In this document: positions 49,762-58,229 of the stretch, piece after piece
Layout of the letters: each line of letters starts with the position of its first letter
Numbering within the stretch: position 1 is the stretch's first letter
Source: an uncultured Oxalobacteraceae bacterium
Lineage (GTDB): Bacteria; Pseudomonadota; Gammaproteobacteria; Burkholderiales; Burkholderiaceae_D
NCBI GenBank assembly: GCA_903893945.1
Contig: CAITOF010000052.1
Coordinates: 22,549-86,548 of the forward strand
Length of the DNA stretch: 64,000 nt
Direction of reading: 5' to 3'
The notes under the pieces: model-generated
What the model was told of the DNA's origin: nothing
What the model saw: the letters and a program-made list of their open reading frames with translations, nothing else
The model's database searches: none
Position numbers and translations under genes: made by a program

Positions 49762-49794
49762 ACAGGTAGGGCAGCCTGAACGGATGCCATCGGG

Positions 49795-51441
49795 TTATCT
49801 AAACAGGATTAATGCCTTTTGCACCGTAATCAGGATACCAAACGCCAGAGGAATCCCCACCACAGACCAGGCAACGACAGCAAACAGGTTTCCTGTCGCT
49901 GGTGCAAAAGTCATTCTGGTAGCGACAGGCTCCCTGGCTTTCGCCCTTGCGCGTTTTTCGTCGGCCAATTTCTGTTCCTCGGCCAATTCATCATCCGACA
50001 TGAATTTTTCCTGCGCGACCGGTCGAATCAGCAAATTACACAGGAAACCCGCGGCCAGGATGCCGGCCAATACATACATGGTCATGTCGTAGGCCTGGGC
50101 CTTGGCCACCCCATGGCTGAGCTGGTAGTCACGCAGCGAGTTAATCACCAGTGGTCCGAGCACACCGGCGGTCGCCCACGCGGTCAGCAATATCCCGTGA
50201 ATGGCGCCAACCATATGCGATCCAAACAGGTCGGCCAGATAGGCGGGTACGGTGGCAAAACCACCGCCATACATCGACAGAATGATGCAGAATGACAGTA
50301 CGAACAGGGCCAGATGACCGCCTTTGCCTATCGAGGGAATCGATGCATAAAGGATAAACCCAATCACAAAAAAGGCGAAATAGGTCATTTTACGGCCGAT
50401 CTTGCCCGACAGCGAGGCCCAGAAAAACCGGCCGCCAATATTGAATAACGACAGCAATCCGGTAAAGCCCGCGGCGATCGTGGCAATCTGGGCTTTCTGG
50501 GCAAGATTGAGCTCGTTAAAGCCGAGGTCCACATTAATCAGATGGCCACCAAACACTTCCTGCAACAGGGGTGACGCCATGCCCAGGATACCAATACCGG
50601 CCGTGACGTTTAAACATAATACCGCCCACACCAGCCAGAATTGCGGTGTCTTCCACGCTTTGGAAACATGGACATGTCTGTGGGTTATCATGGTATTACC
50701 GAGGTTCGACGCCGGCGCTGTCCAGCCAGTCGGCTTCCAGCCCATGGGCGGCACGCGATAAATAAATGCCCCTGCCATCATGAATAGAAAATAAATGGCG
50801 GCCATCGTCAGAAACGTTTCCCATACGCCGACCGAACTTGCAGTGGCATAATGGCGCATTAAAAAATCGGCCAGTGGGGCACCGACCATGGCGCCGCCGC
50901 CAAATCCCATAATCGCCATCCCGGTTGCCATCCCGCGACGATCGGGAAACCATTTCACTAGCGTTGACACCGGCGAGATATAACCGAGGCCCAGCCCGAT
51001 ACCACCGATAACACCGGCGCCCAGCCACATCAGCCAGATCTGGTGGATATAGACCCCGAGTGACGAGATAACCAGGCCGCCGCACCAGCACAGGGCCGAT
51101 ACCACACCGGCTTTGCGTGGTCCGGCATGTTCAAGCCATCCACCAAACAGGGCGGCGGACGCGCCTAAAAAGATAAAAAATAACTGGAACATGACGACCA
51201 GGCTGGAAATCTTCCAGTCACAGTCAGTCGCAAAAATCTCTGCAAAAAAATCGAGATCTTTAGGGCAGGCTATCGAACTGTTTATACCCACCGCCCTCGT
51301 CAGCGGAAGCCAGAATACCGAAAAACCGTACGCCATGCCGATACAAAGATGGATGGCCAGCGCTGCCGGAGGCACCAGCCAGCGATTAAATCCTTCTTCC
51401 GCAATAATATTTTCTTTCGATAGAATATGGGTTAGTGTCAT
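49795..51441 (-). CDS. OFA-family (oxalate/formate antiporter type) MFS carrier
   Basis: 548 aa, much longer than Oxalobacter OxlT (418 aa). It has at least 12 membrane segments, with LAIHLCIGMAYGFSVFWLPL at the start, GGIGLGLGYISPVSTLVKWFPDRRGMATG (family motif) and LYGGGF-like SMYGGGFATVPAYLADLFG. Two additions: a longer first periplasmic loop with two Cys, and a C-terminal part of about 80 residues with an acidic/basic helix (SDDELAEEQKLADEKRARAKA) and one more hydrophobic segment. Next to fdhD and the fds genes, so formate or oxalate transport is likely; substrate is inferred. Strong AAGGAG ribosome site. Confidence 0.88.
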   Translation of the reverse strand: MTLTHILSKENIIAEEGFNRWLVPPAALAIHLCIGMAYGFSVFWLPLTRAVGINSSIACPKDLDFFAEIFATDCDWKISSLVVMFQLFFIFLGASAALFGGWLEHAGPRKAGVVSALCWCGGLVISSLGVYIHQIWLMWLGAGVIGGIGLGLGYISPVSTLVKWFPDRRGMATGMAIMGFGGGAMVGAPLADFLMRHYATASSVGVWETFLTMAAIYFLFMMAGAFIYRVPPMGWKPTGWTAPASNLGNTMITHRHVHVSKAWKTPQFWLVWAVLCLNVTAGIGILGMASPLLQEVFGGHLINVDLGFNELNLAQKAQIATIAAGFTGLLSLFNIGGRFFWASLSGKIGRKMTYFAFFVIGFILYASIPSIGKGGHLALFVLSFCIILSMYGGGFATVPAYLADLFGSHMVGAIHGILLTAWATAGVLGPLVINSLRDYQLSHGVAKAQAYDMTMYVLAGILAAGFLCNLLIRPVAQEKFMSDDELAEEQKLADEKRARAKAREPVATRMTFAPATGNLFAVVAWSVVGIPLAFGILITVQKALILFR

Positions 51442-51584
51442 TGCTGTCTCCTTATTATGCTGCAGTGCGGCATCCGTTTTTAACGGGCGGCCGCATCATG
51501 GCTTAATATATTTTTTCCACAATCACGATTAATTGCTTTTTCATTGTATCACTTCACTATGAGACGGGTTTTGCCGGTAAATCC

Positions 51585-52184
51585 ATGAATCTGACCACAC
51601 GCTTCGAGTCAGTCTGCCGTGAACTGGTGGATAAGGGCTGGACAATACAGGACGAATTCCTTGAACCGGAGCTTGTCCTGCAACTTGCCGGCGAATGCAT
51701 CAATGACTATCAACAGGGTCGGTTGAAGCAGGCCGGTGTCGGTCGCGGGGATCAGAAGCTCACTGAACTAGCCATCCGTGGTGACCAGATCCGGTGGCTG
51801 GAGCGCGGCATGTCGAATGCTGTCGATCGGTATCTGGACTGCATTGAGCGGTTGCGCCGTCATTTTAACGAACAGCTGTTTTCCAACCTGGAGAACAGTG
51901 AAAGCCATTTTGCGTATTATGGGAACGGTGCTTTTTATCAAAAACATCTGGATCAGTTTCAGAACAGCAATCAGCGGATCATTTCGTCGGTACTGTACCT
52001 GAACCCCGACTGGCAGAAACACCACGGTGGTGAATTACGCCTGCACCTGGCCGGTGCGCAGGTCGACGTTGCGCCGATCGCCAATCGTATGGTGTTGTTT
52101 ATGTCAGCCGACATCTGGCATGAAGTGTTGCCCACAACGGCACCAAGATTATCACTGACAGGCTGGTTCAGGCGCCGGGCATAA
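51585..52184 (+). CDS. 2-oxoglutarate/Fe(II) oxygenase, prolyl-4-hydroxylase type
   Basis: 199 aa. The C-terminal 2OG-Fe(II) domain shows the metal ligands in FYQKHLDQF (HxD) and DIWHEVLP (distal His), and the 2OG-binding Arg in RLSLTGWFRRR, with SSVLYLNPDW and HGGELRLHL between. Such proteins hydroxylate a protein or small-molecule substrate; which one is unknown. It is divergent from the OFA carrier and convergent with a CBS-domain gene. The ATG lacks a good ribosome site. Confidence 0.88.
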   Translation: MNLTTRFESVCRELVDKGWTIQDEFLEPELVLQLAGECINDYQQGRLKQAGVGRGDQKLTELAIRGDQIRWLERGMSNAVDRYLDCIERLRRHFNEQLFSNLENSESHFAYYGNGAFYQKHLDQFQNSNQRIISSVLYLNPDWQKHHGGELRLHLAGAQVDVAPIANRMVLFMSADIWHEVLPTTAPRLSLTGWFRRRA

Positions 52185-52207
52185 AAAAAGGCCTTAAAAT
52201 CAGGCCT
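52182..52207 (-). terminator. Rho-independent terminator of the CBS-domain gene
   Basis: On the minus strand AGGCCT, a 7-nt loop, AGGCCT, then TTTTTTTAT, 19 nt past the CBS gene stop. The T-run overlaps the stop codon of the convergent oxygenase gene. Confidence 0.8.
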
Positions 52208-52225
52208 GGTTCGGTTGTAGTCGGT

Positions 52226-52669
52226 CTACTCTTCCTGTTCAGCAGGCCAGTCGCGAATATACGCTTTGAGCATCTTGTTTTCAAAACTCTGGGCTTCCAG
52301 TACCGCCTTGGCGACATCGTAAAACGATATCACGCCCAACAGGACTTTCGCGTCCATCACGGGCAAATAGCGGGCATGTTTTTCCAGCATGACGCGCCGG
52401 ACTTCATTGATTTCAGTTTCAGGCGTTACCGTCAATGGATGGGTATCCATGTATTTTCGGACCGTACCGGTCAGCGTACCGCCATTCGAATGGATCGCCT
52501 TGATAACTTCGCGAAACGAGAGCATCCCCGCCACCTCGCCGTATTCCATCACCACCACCGAACCAATATCTTTGTCTTCCATCACATTCACAGCGCTTAT
52601 CATGGCCTCGTCGGGCGTAACGGTGTACAGAATATTGCCTTTGACTTGCAGAATTTCTGAAACTTTCAT
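52226..52669 (-). CDS. Tandem CBS-domain protein
   Basis: 147 aa consisting of two CBS domains: VTPDEAMISAVNVMEDKDIGSVVVMEYGEVAGMLSFREV-type first repeat (about 15-60) and a second with TVTPETEINEVRRVMLEKHARYLPVMDAKVLLGVISFYDVAKAV (about 75-125). Stand-alone CBS pairs bind adenosine nucleotides and sense energy state. Very strong ribosome site (GGAGGTAAGC). It has its own terminator and looks monocistronic. Target unknown. Confidence 0.93.
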   Translation of the reverse strand: MKVSEILQVKGNILYTVTPDEAMISAVNVMEDKDIGSVVVMEYGEVAGMLSFREVIKAIHSNGGTLTGTVRKYMDTHPLTVTPETEINEVRRVMLEKHARYLPVMDAKVLLGVISFYDVAKAVLEAQSFENKMLKAYIRDWPAEQEE

Positions 52670-52891
52670 GCTTACCTCCGCTGAGAATTGTTTTACAATA
52701 AGCCGCTAGCTGACCGGTGACAAACTAGAGATGTGAAACGAAAGAATCCGACAAAACGGTGCAACACCCTATCCATGCAATAACGAACTTTTATCATTGT
52801 CATCAGGTCATCTTATACCTTTTTATACAACTGTCCAAGTCATATTGTTTTAAATACAAATTCAACATTTTCCAGTTTCAAGAAAGTTTCA

Positions 52892-54202
52892 ATGAGCACT
52901 CCCGACACGCCTGGATTTGACACTTTGTCATTACATGCCGGTTCCAGCCCGGACCCCACCACCGGCGCTCGCGCGACCCCCATCTATTTCAGCTCGTCGT
53001 TCGCCTTTGAAAATTCAGACCATGCCGCCTCGCTCTTCAACATGGAACGGGCTGGACACGTGTATTCGCGCATATCGAATCCGACCAATGCCGTCCTTGA
53101 AGAACGGATCGCCGCTTTGGAGGGCGGTGTGGCCGGACTGGCGCTGGCCAGCGGACAGGCCGCATTGCACCTTGGCCTTTGTACCATCGCCGGTAACGGG
53201 TCGCATGTCGTGGCCTCACGGGCACTTTATGGCGGTTCGCACAATCTGCTGAGCTACACGCTGAGTCGTTTCGGCATAGAAACCACCTTTGTTGATCCCC
53301 GCGACCTTGACGCCTGGCGCGCGGCGATCCGTCCCAATACCAAAGTGCTTTACGGCGAGACGCTCGGCAATCCCGGGCTCGACGTATTGAACATTCCGGC
53401 CCTTGCTGCGCTCGCACATGAAAACAACCTCCCGCTGATGCTGGATTCCACTTTCACCACACCTTATTTGCTCCGGCCGTTTGAACACGGCGCCGACCTG
53501 CTCTACCATTCAGCGACCAAGTTTCTTTGCGGGCACGGCACAGCCATAGGTGGACTGCTGGTCGACGGCGGTCAATTCGACTGGCAGCAGGCGTACGAGA
53601 AAACCGGGCGCTTTGCCGAATTGTGCGCACCGTATGACGGGTTTCACGGCATGATTTTCGCGGAGGAATCATCCACTGCCGCGTTCGCGCTGCGCGCAAG
53701 GCGTGAAGGATTGCGGGATTTCGGCGCGTGCATGAGTCCGCATAATGCATTCGCCATCCTGCAGGGGATGGAAACCCTGTCGCTGCGCATGGACAGGCAT
53801 ATTGCCAATACCCGCAAGGTGATCTCATTCCTGCTGTCCCACCCGGCCGTTGAATCAGTGACCTATCCCGAGCTGGAACAACATCCTGATCATGCACTGG
53901 CCAGCGTGTTGCTTCCGAAAGGATGTGGTGCGGTGTTTACCTTTGCCATCAAGGGTGACCGCGCCGCGGGTGCGCGACTGGTCGAATCCCTTCGCGTGTT
54001 TTCGCATCTGGCCAACGTCGGCGACAGCAAGTCGCTGGTCATACACCCTGCATCGACCACCCATTTCCGTGTTCCGGCGGATCAATTACTTGCCACTGGC
54101 ATTACGGAAGGCACTTTGCGTTTATCAATCGGACTGGAAGATGCGGACGACCTGATTGCTGACTTGCGTGCCGGCCTGAAAGCCGCACAGAAAGGTACTT
54201 GA
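52892..54202 (+). CDS. metY: O-acetylhomoserine/O-succinylhomoserine sulfhydrylase (MetY type)
   Basis: 436 aa Cys/Met-metabolism PLP enzyme. Start DTLSLHAGSSPDPTTGARATPIYFSSSFAF, YSRISNPTNAVLEERIAALEGG, DSTFTTPYLLRPFEHGAD, PLP lysine in YHSATKFLCGHGTAIGG, and C-terminal THFRVPADQLLATGITEGTLRLSIGLED. It makes homocysteine from acylhomoserine and sulfide. One nt separates its stop from the alpha/beta hydrolase gene. Confidence 0.94.
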   Translation: MSTPDTPGFDTLSLHAGSSPDPTTGARATPIYFSSSFAFENSDHAASLFNMERAGHVYSRISNPTNAVLEERIAALEGGVAGLALASGQAALHLGLCTIAGNGSHVVASRALYGGSHNLLSYTLSRFGIETTFVDPRDLDAWRAAIRPNTKVLYGETLGNPGLDVLNIPALAALAHENNLPLMLDSTFTTPYLLRPFEHGADLLYHSATKFLCGHGTAIGGLLVDGGQFDWQQAYEKTGRFAELCAPYDGFHGMIFAEESSTAAFALRARREGLRDFGACMSPHNAFAILQGMETLSLRMDRHIANTRKVISFLLSHPAVESVTYPELEQHPDHALASVLLPKGCGAVFTFAIKGDRAAGARLVESLRVFSHLANVGDSKSLVIHPASTTHFRVPADQLLATGITEGTLRLSIGLEDADDLIADLRAGLKAAQKGT

Positions 54203-54203
54203 G

Positions 54204-55010
54204 ATGCTGATTCAGGTTTGTGGCAGCACGGCGTATTGCTATACAGCCGGAAAAAAATTAGATCCGGCCAGGCCCACGCTGGTCTTTATCCATGGCGCGC
54301 AGAATGACCACTCCGTATGGGCATTGCAGAGTCGTTACTTTGCCTATCATGGCTACAACGTAATGGCCATCGATCTGCCCGGCCATGGACGCAGCAGCGG
54401 CCCGGCATTAACGACCGTCGAAGCCATGGCCGCCTGGCTGATTGCCCTGATGGATGCCGCCGGTATCAGCCAGGCAAGTTTAGTCGGGCATAGCATGGGA
54501 TCATTGATAGCACTCGACACGGTGCGCTGTGCTGCGCAACGCGTTAGCAGGGTGGCTTTGCTGGGCAATGCTTATCCCATGAAGGTTGCCGACGCGTTAC
54601 TGACCATGGCTCGGGACAATGAGCCTGCTGCGATTGACATGGTCACCAGCTGGTCGCATTGCGCACCGACCCAGATTACACCGGTTCCCGGCTTTAATCT
54701 GCAGGCCAGCGCGCGCCGCTTGATGCAAAAAATGTCAGCCATCAATCCGGACCGGTTGTTTTTCACGGATTTCAGTGCATGCAACAGTTACCAACAGGGT
54801 GACGCGGCGGCGCAGGTTATCAACCAGCGTTCCTGTCCGGTCCTGTTTATCATGGCAAAACAGGACCGGATGACACCCACAAAGGCCAGCGCTGCCTTGC
54901 GCGGCGCGCTTGTGCACGCAACGTCGGTGGAAATTGATCATTGCGGTCATTCGCTGATGACCGAACAGCCTGACGCAACCTTGGATGCACTTATCGAATT
55001 TCTGCGTTGA
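54204..55010 (+). CDS. Alpha/beta hydrolase, cotranscribed with metY
   Basis: 268 aa. Oxyanion region VFIHGAQNDHSVWALQSRYF, DLPGHGRSSGP, nucleophile Ser in LVGHSMGSLIALD, Asp in IMAKQDRMTP and His in EIDHCGHSLMTEQPD, so the catalytic triad is complete. Starts 1 nt after metY (GAGATG). A hydrolase directly after metY is common in Burkholderiales; substrate unknown. Confidence 0.9.
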   Translation: MLIQVCGSTAYCYTAGKKLDPARPTLVFIHGAQNDHSVWALQSRYFAYHGYNVMAIDLPGHGRSSGPALTTVEAMAAWLIALMDAAGISQASLVGHSMGSLIALDTVRCAAQRVSRVALLGNAYPMKVADALLTMARDNEPAAIDMVTSWSHCAPTQITPVPGFNLQASARRLMQKMSAINPDRLFFTDFSACNSYQQGDAAAQVINQRSCPVLFIMAKQDRMTPTKASAALRGALVHATSVEIDHCGHSLMTEQPDATLDALIEFLR

Positions 55011-55035
55011 ACCTGCTGTTCAGGCAAGAGGTTGG

Positions 55036-55069
55036 TTGACATATTCCTGTCAAATTTCGCTGGCAGAAT
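55036..55069 (+). promoter_or_regulatory. Possible PhoB box before the HAD hydrolase gene
   Basis: TTGACAT, 4 nt, CTGTCAA (55036-55053), then 10 nt, then CAGAAT (55064-55069). Heptamers match CTGTCAT at 5 and 6 of 7 positions and the -10 at 4 of 6. TTGACA alone could be a sigma70 -35, but nothing like a -10 lies 17 nt downstream of it. Weaker than the other four candidates. Confidence 0.4.
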
Positions 55070-55095
55070 AAGGCATTTGCCCGTTTTTCACTGGT

Positions 55096-55776
55096 ATGCC
55101 CATGTATAAAAGCAATCAACGATTAATCATTCTTGATGCCGATGGAACGACCATTGATGCATTCAGTGCCATCACATCGACGTTTTCCCAGCACGGAATG
55201 GCACTCGGCAACGAGGACAACTTCCAGAAACGCCACAATTTATTCAAGTACATGGGCGGCTTCAAGGAATTTCCACGCAACTTCAAAAAACAGATCAGCC
55301 ACCGCAAAAAACTCATTGCAACCCTGACCGATGTATACCGTGACGAAGCTCAACTTTATCCTGGCATCGCCGACCTGATTCAACGCCTGATCCGGGCCCC
55401 GGATGTCATCGTTGGAATTGTAACGCGCAACATTACCAACCAGCCATTGGATACCTTGAGCAGGCTGTTTTTGCGACATGATATCGACGTCAACCAGCTT
55501 AACTTTCTGCAACACATACCGCTTAACCAGAACAAGATTCTGACCTTCAAAAAGTTACGTGACCACTATGGCGTCAACCCGGCCTTAAGTTATATTTGTG
55601 GCGATGAGCACAAGGATTATGATGCCGCTATTGCCAGCGGCATGCATCCCTTCATCGTTTCCTACGGATTTGAAGACCATCATCGGCTGACCGACAAATT
55701 TGATGTGCCCGAAGAGCTGATTGCCCGCTCGCCGGCTGAATTGTGCGCACGGATACGGCATACCCTGCAGCTTTAA
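55096..55776 (+). CDS. HAD-superfamily hydrolase
   Basis: 226 aa. Motif I is ILDADGTTID (nucleophile and acid Asp), motif II around VGIVTRNITN, motif IV CGDEHKDYDAAIASGM, as in phosphoglycolate-phosphatase-like HADs, but with an unusual basic helical cap (RNFKKQISHRKKLI). A phosphatase of unknown substrate. An ATG at 55102 is an alternative start. Its stop overlaps the convergent membrane-protein stop (TTAA). A possible PhoB box lies upstream. Confidence 0.85.
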   Translation: MPMYKSNQRLIILDADGTTIDAFSAITSTFSQHGMALGNEDNFQKRHNLFKYMGGFKEFPRNFKKQISHRKKLIATLTDVYRDEAQLYPGIADLIQRLIRAPDVIVGIVTRNITNQPLDTLSRLFLRHDIDVNQLNFLQHIPLNQNKILTFKKLRDHYGVNPALSYICGDEHKDYDAAIASGMHPFIVSYGFEDHHRLTDKFDVPEELIARSPAELCARIRHTLQL

Positions 55777-56267
55777 ATACTGTAAAACGAATACCCCATC
55801 AGGGCGATCCCCGCTATCGACGCGACCCAATATTCGACGGGCGCACCAAAAATCCAGTTGGGATGCCAGGTCACGGTCTTCGGATTGAAATTCGCCATGC
55901 CGAAGCCCGGATTAAGCACAAACCACAACAGATCTTCCATCACCCAGAACAGCATAATTGATGCAATGACGCGCGCTTCGAGCAAGCCGCTCCATACACC
56001 CATCATGGCCAATGGAAAATGAAAGATAATGGCGATAAAGGAAAATACCCAGGCGTGATATCCGGTCATGGCACGGCCACCCCAGAATAACGTCAGCAGG
56101 ATATGTTGCTCCACCCGCCAGGTCGGCAGGTTGACAGCCCAACCCTCTGCGCCTTCGATCTGAATTTCAACTTTGGCAAAGAAAAAACTCAGAATGAAGA
56201 CCGATACAAACAATAAAACGAAACGCGCCACATCCAGGTGACGAATCAGGTCATGAAGGAAGTCCAT
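55773..56267 (-). CDS. Membrane protein in the glycosyltransferase operon, unknown
   Basis: 164 aa with about four hydrophobic segments (near 14-31, 68-92, 98-118, 143-162). Conserved-looking polar marks include WRVEQHILLTLFWGG, EDLLWFVLNPGFGM and HPNWIFGAPVEYW, with several His, Glu and Trp at membrane borders. The ATG starts directly after the glycosyltransferase stop with no gap, so translation is coupled. It may modify or move the glycolipid made by its neighbour; this is inference only. No family recognised. Confidence 0.75.
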   Translation of the reverse strand: MDFLHDLIRHLDVARFVLLFVSVFILSFFFAKVEIQIEGAEGWAVNLPTWRVEQHILLTLFWGGRAMTGYHAWVFSFIAIIFHFPLAMMGVWSGLLEARVIASIMLFWVMEDLLWFVLNPGFGMANFNPKTVTWHPNWIFGAPVEYWVASIAGIALMGYSFYSI

Positions 56268-57425
56268 TTAGTTTCCTGGCGCGTCGGCGCGCGCGTGACG
56301 TAGTACGTGGGTCAGCACCCGACAGGCTGCGTCCGGTTTCCCGAGTTTTAACATGGCCTGGCGCATCGCCATGAGCCTGTCGGGATCGGCGATCAATTGT
56401 GAAATCTTGTAATCCAGGCCGACGATATCGTGAGCTTTTACGGCGGCTCCGTGTTCCATCAGATAATCGCCATTACGCTCTTCCTGCCCCGGGATCGGGT
56501 CCACCAGCAGCATGGGTAGCCCCATAATCAAACATTCCGAGCTGGTCAATCCACCCGGTTTGGTAATCACCAGATCGCTCGCCGCCATCAGGGTCTCGAT
56601 GGTCGTGCTGAACAGTACAGGCACCAGTCGACCGGGATAGCGCTGTGCCAGTTGCGCCAGTTCGGCATAGTGGGTCTGATTATTTCCTGCGAGGGCAATT
56701 ACCTGCAGCAGATCATTGTTTTTCAGCAATCGTCCGGCAATGTCGGCCACCGTGCCGATACGGGTACCGCCGCTCAGAATCAGCGCGGTGGGCAATTCGG
56801 GATGCAGCCCCAGCTCGCGACGGCAGACGGTCTTGCTACGGGGTTCTGAGAAGACCGGTGAAACCGCAATGCCTGTCGTGTGTATCGCGCCCGGGTCGAC
56901 CCCGCGTTCACGCAATTTATAAGCGACCTCCGGATTGGCCGCAAAATAGCCGGTAATATCAGGTTGTACCCATAAACTGTGCAAATCAAAATCCGTTACC
57001 TGAACCCAGACCGGGCAATGCAGACGGCCTTTACTGATTTCCCGTGCCAGCAAGTCTGCCGGCAGAAAATGGGTGCAGATAATCTGGTCCGGCCGGAAAT
57101 CGTTAATCTTTTTAATCAGCTTTTTGGTACATATGCGCTCCACGGTGCGTCGCAGGATGGAGCTGATATCGGATCGATCTTCGTTATCAGTTTTCTGATA
57201 TATATACGCCCACACGGCCGGCGCATGACGAATCAGGTGCCGGTAGAAATCGCTATAAGCACCACGAAAGCTGCGCCCCACATACGACATTACGTCGATA
57301 TGCTCCGCCTGTATGTCGTTAAAGTCGTCGTTAAACTGCGTTGAGGATTCCAGAAGCGCCTGTGCGGCACGAACATGCCCGGAACCGGCTGAGACACTTA
57401 TTATCAACAATCTTTGTTGTGGCAT
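56268..57425 (-). CDS. MGDG-synthase-like glycosyltransferase (glycolipid synthesis)
   Basis: 385 aa from the ATG at 57425; an upstream ATG (57476) lies inside the predicted promoter. N-terminal MGDG-synthase domain with IISVSAGSGHVRAAQALLE, then TNFDLHSLW-like VTDFDLHSLWV, and a C-terminal GT28 donor-binding part with LVITKPGGLTSSECLIMGLP and DPIPGQEERNGDYL. This family (plant MGD, Bacillus UgtP, rhizobial Pgt/Agt) adds sugars to diacylglycerol. A PhoB box with correctly spaced -10 lies upstream, fitting synthesis of phosphorus-free glycolipids in phosphate starvation. Which sugar is added is unknown. Confidence 0.85.
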   Translation of the reverse strand: MPQQRLLIISVSAGSGHVRAAQALLESSTQFNDDFNDIQAEHIDVMSYVGRSFRGAYSDFYRHLIRHAPAVWAYIYQKTDNEDRSDISSILRRTVERICTKKLIKKINDFRPDQIICTHFLPADLLAREISKGRLHCPVWVQVTDFDLHSLWVQPDITGYFAANPEVAYKLRERGVDPGAIHTTGIAVSPVFSEPRSKTVCRRELGLHPELPTALILSGGTRIGTVADIAGRLLKNNDLLQVIALAGNNQTHYAELAQLAQRYPGRLVPVLFSTTIETLMAASDLVITKPGGLTSSECLIMGLPMLLVDPIPGQEERNGDYLMEHGAAVKAHDIVGLDYKISQLIADPDRLMAMRQAMLKLGKPDAACRVLTHVLRHARADAPGN

Positions 57426-57453
57426 GCAGGGATTCCCGAAATTAACCGCTGCA

Positions 57454-57487
57454 AGTGTAATCAAAAGATGTGACAAACAGATGACTT
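57454..57487 (-). promoter_or_regulatory. PhoB box and -10 element of the glycosyltransferase operon
   Basis: On the minus strand AAGTCAT, 4 nt (CTGT), TTGTCAC (57487 to 57470), then exactly 10 nt, then TACACT (57459 to 57454). Heptamers match CTGTCAT at 5 and 5 of 7 positions (the second has the frequent final C), the -10 at 4 of 6. The geometry is identical to the pstS and ppk promoters. Predicted leader about 20 nt to the ATG at 57425. Confidence 0.65.
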
Positions 57488-57505
57488 GGGCATCGCCAAA
57501 GCAGC

Positions 57506-58201
57506 TTAAACCAGCCGTCCGGCAGAAATCGTCAGTTCCCGATCACAAAGTTCGGCCACTTTACGATCATGGGTCACCAGCACCAGGGTCGATGCGTGTT
57601 CCTTGTTCAGGGCAAACATCAGCTCCATAACCGCGTTACCGGTAACGGCATCAAGGCTGCCGGTCGGTTCGTCAGCGAACAGCAAAGGGGGATCGGTGAC
57701 AAAAGCACGCGCCAGGGCAACGCGCTGCTGCTCGCCGCCCGATAATAATTTGGGATAGTGCCCCAGCCGGCTGGATAATCCAACGCGCTCCAGCATCAGT
57801 CTGGCCTTGTCGCGGGCCACTGACGCCGGATACGTCTCAGAGCGTAATTCCATCGGCAACATGACATTTTCCAGCGCGGTTAAATGACCGAGCAGCTGGA
57901 ATGACTGAAATACGAAGCCCAGTTTTTGTTTGCGCAGAGCCGCCCTGCCATCTTCGTCCAGACTGAATATATCGACACCGTCGATGAAAACCGTGCCAGT
58001 ACTGGGAACATCGAGGCCGGCCAGCAAGCCCAGCAAGGTCGATTTCCCCGATCCCGAGGCGCCAACAACAGCAATTGTCTGTCCTCGCGATACGGTAAAA
58101 TTGATGTCGTTCAGAATGGTCAATTCACCTGTTGCGTCGAAAACGCGCTTGCTTAAACTGACCACGGCAATTGCCGCAGGTGCATTGTCTGGCTGGGGCA
58201 T
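57506..58201 (-). CDS. ybbA: ABC transporter ATP-binding protein, YbbA type
   Basis: 231 aa from the ATG at 58201 with AGAG upstream; an in-frame ATG at 58231 would overlap the divergent tesA start. Walker [32 protein letters not shown], signature [15 protein letters not shown], Walker [13 protein letters not shown] and [17 protein letters not shown]. YbbA lies divergent from tesA in E. coli too, where its partner is the YbbP permease. No permease gene is next to it here. Confidence 0.9.
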   Translation of the reverse strand: MPQPDNAPAAIAVVSLSKRVFDATGELTILNDINFTVSRGQTIAVVGASGSGKSTLLGLLAGLDVPSTGTVFIDGVDIFSLDEDGRAALRKQKLGFVFQSFQLLGHLTALENVMLPMELRSETYPASVARDKARLMLERVGLSSRLGHYPKLLSGGEQQRVALARAFVTDPPLLFADEPTGSLDAVTGNAVMELMFALNKEHASTLVLVTHDRKVAELCDRELTISAGRLV

Positions 58202-58229
58202 CAGGTCATCTCTTAAGGGTAATGGGTTC

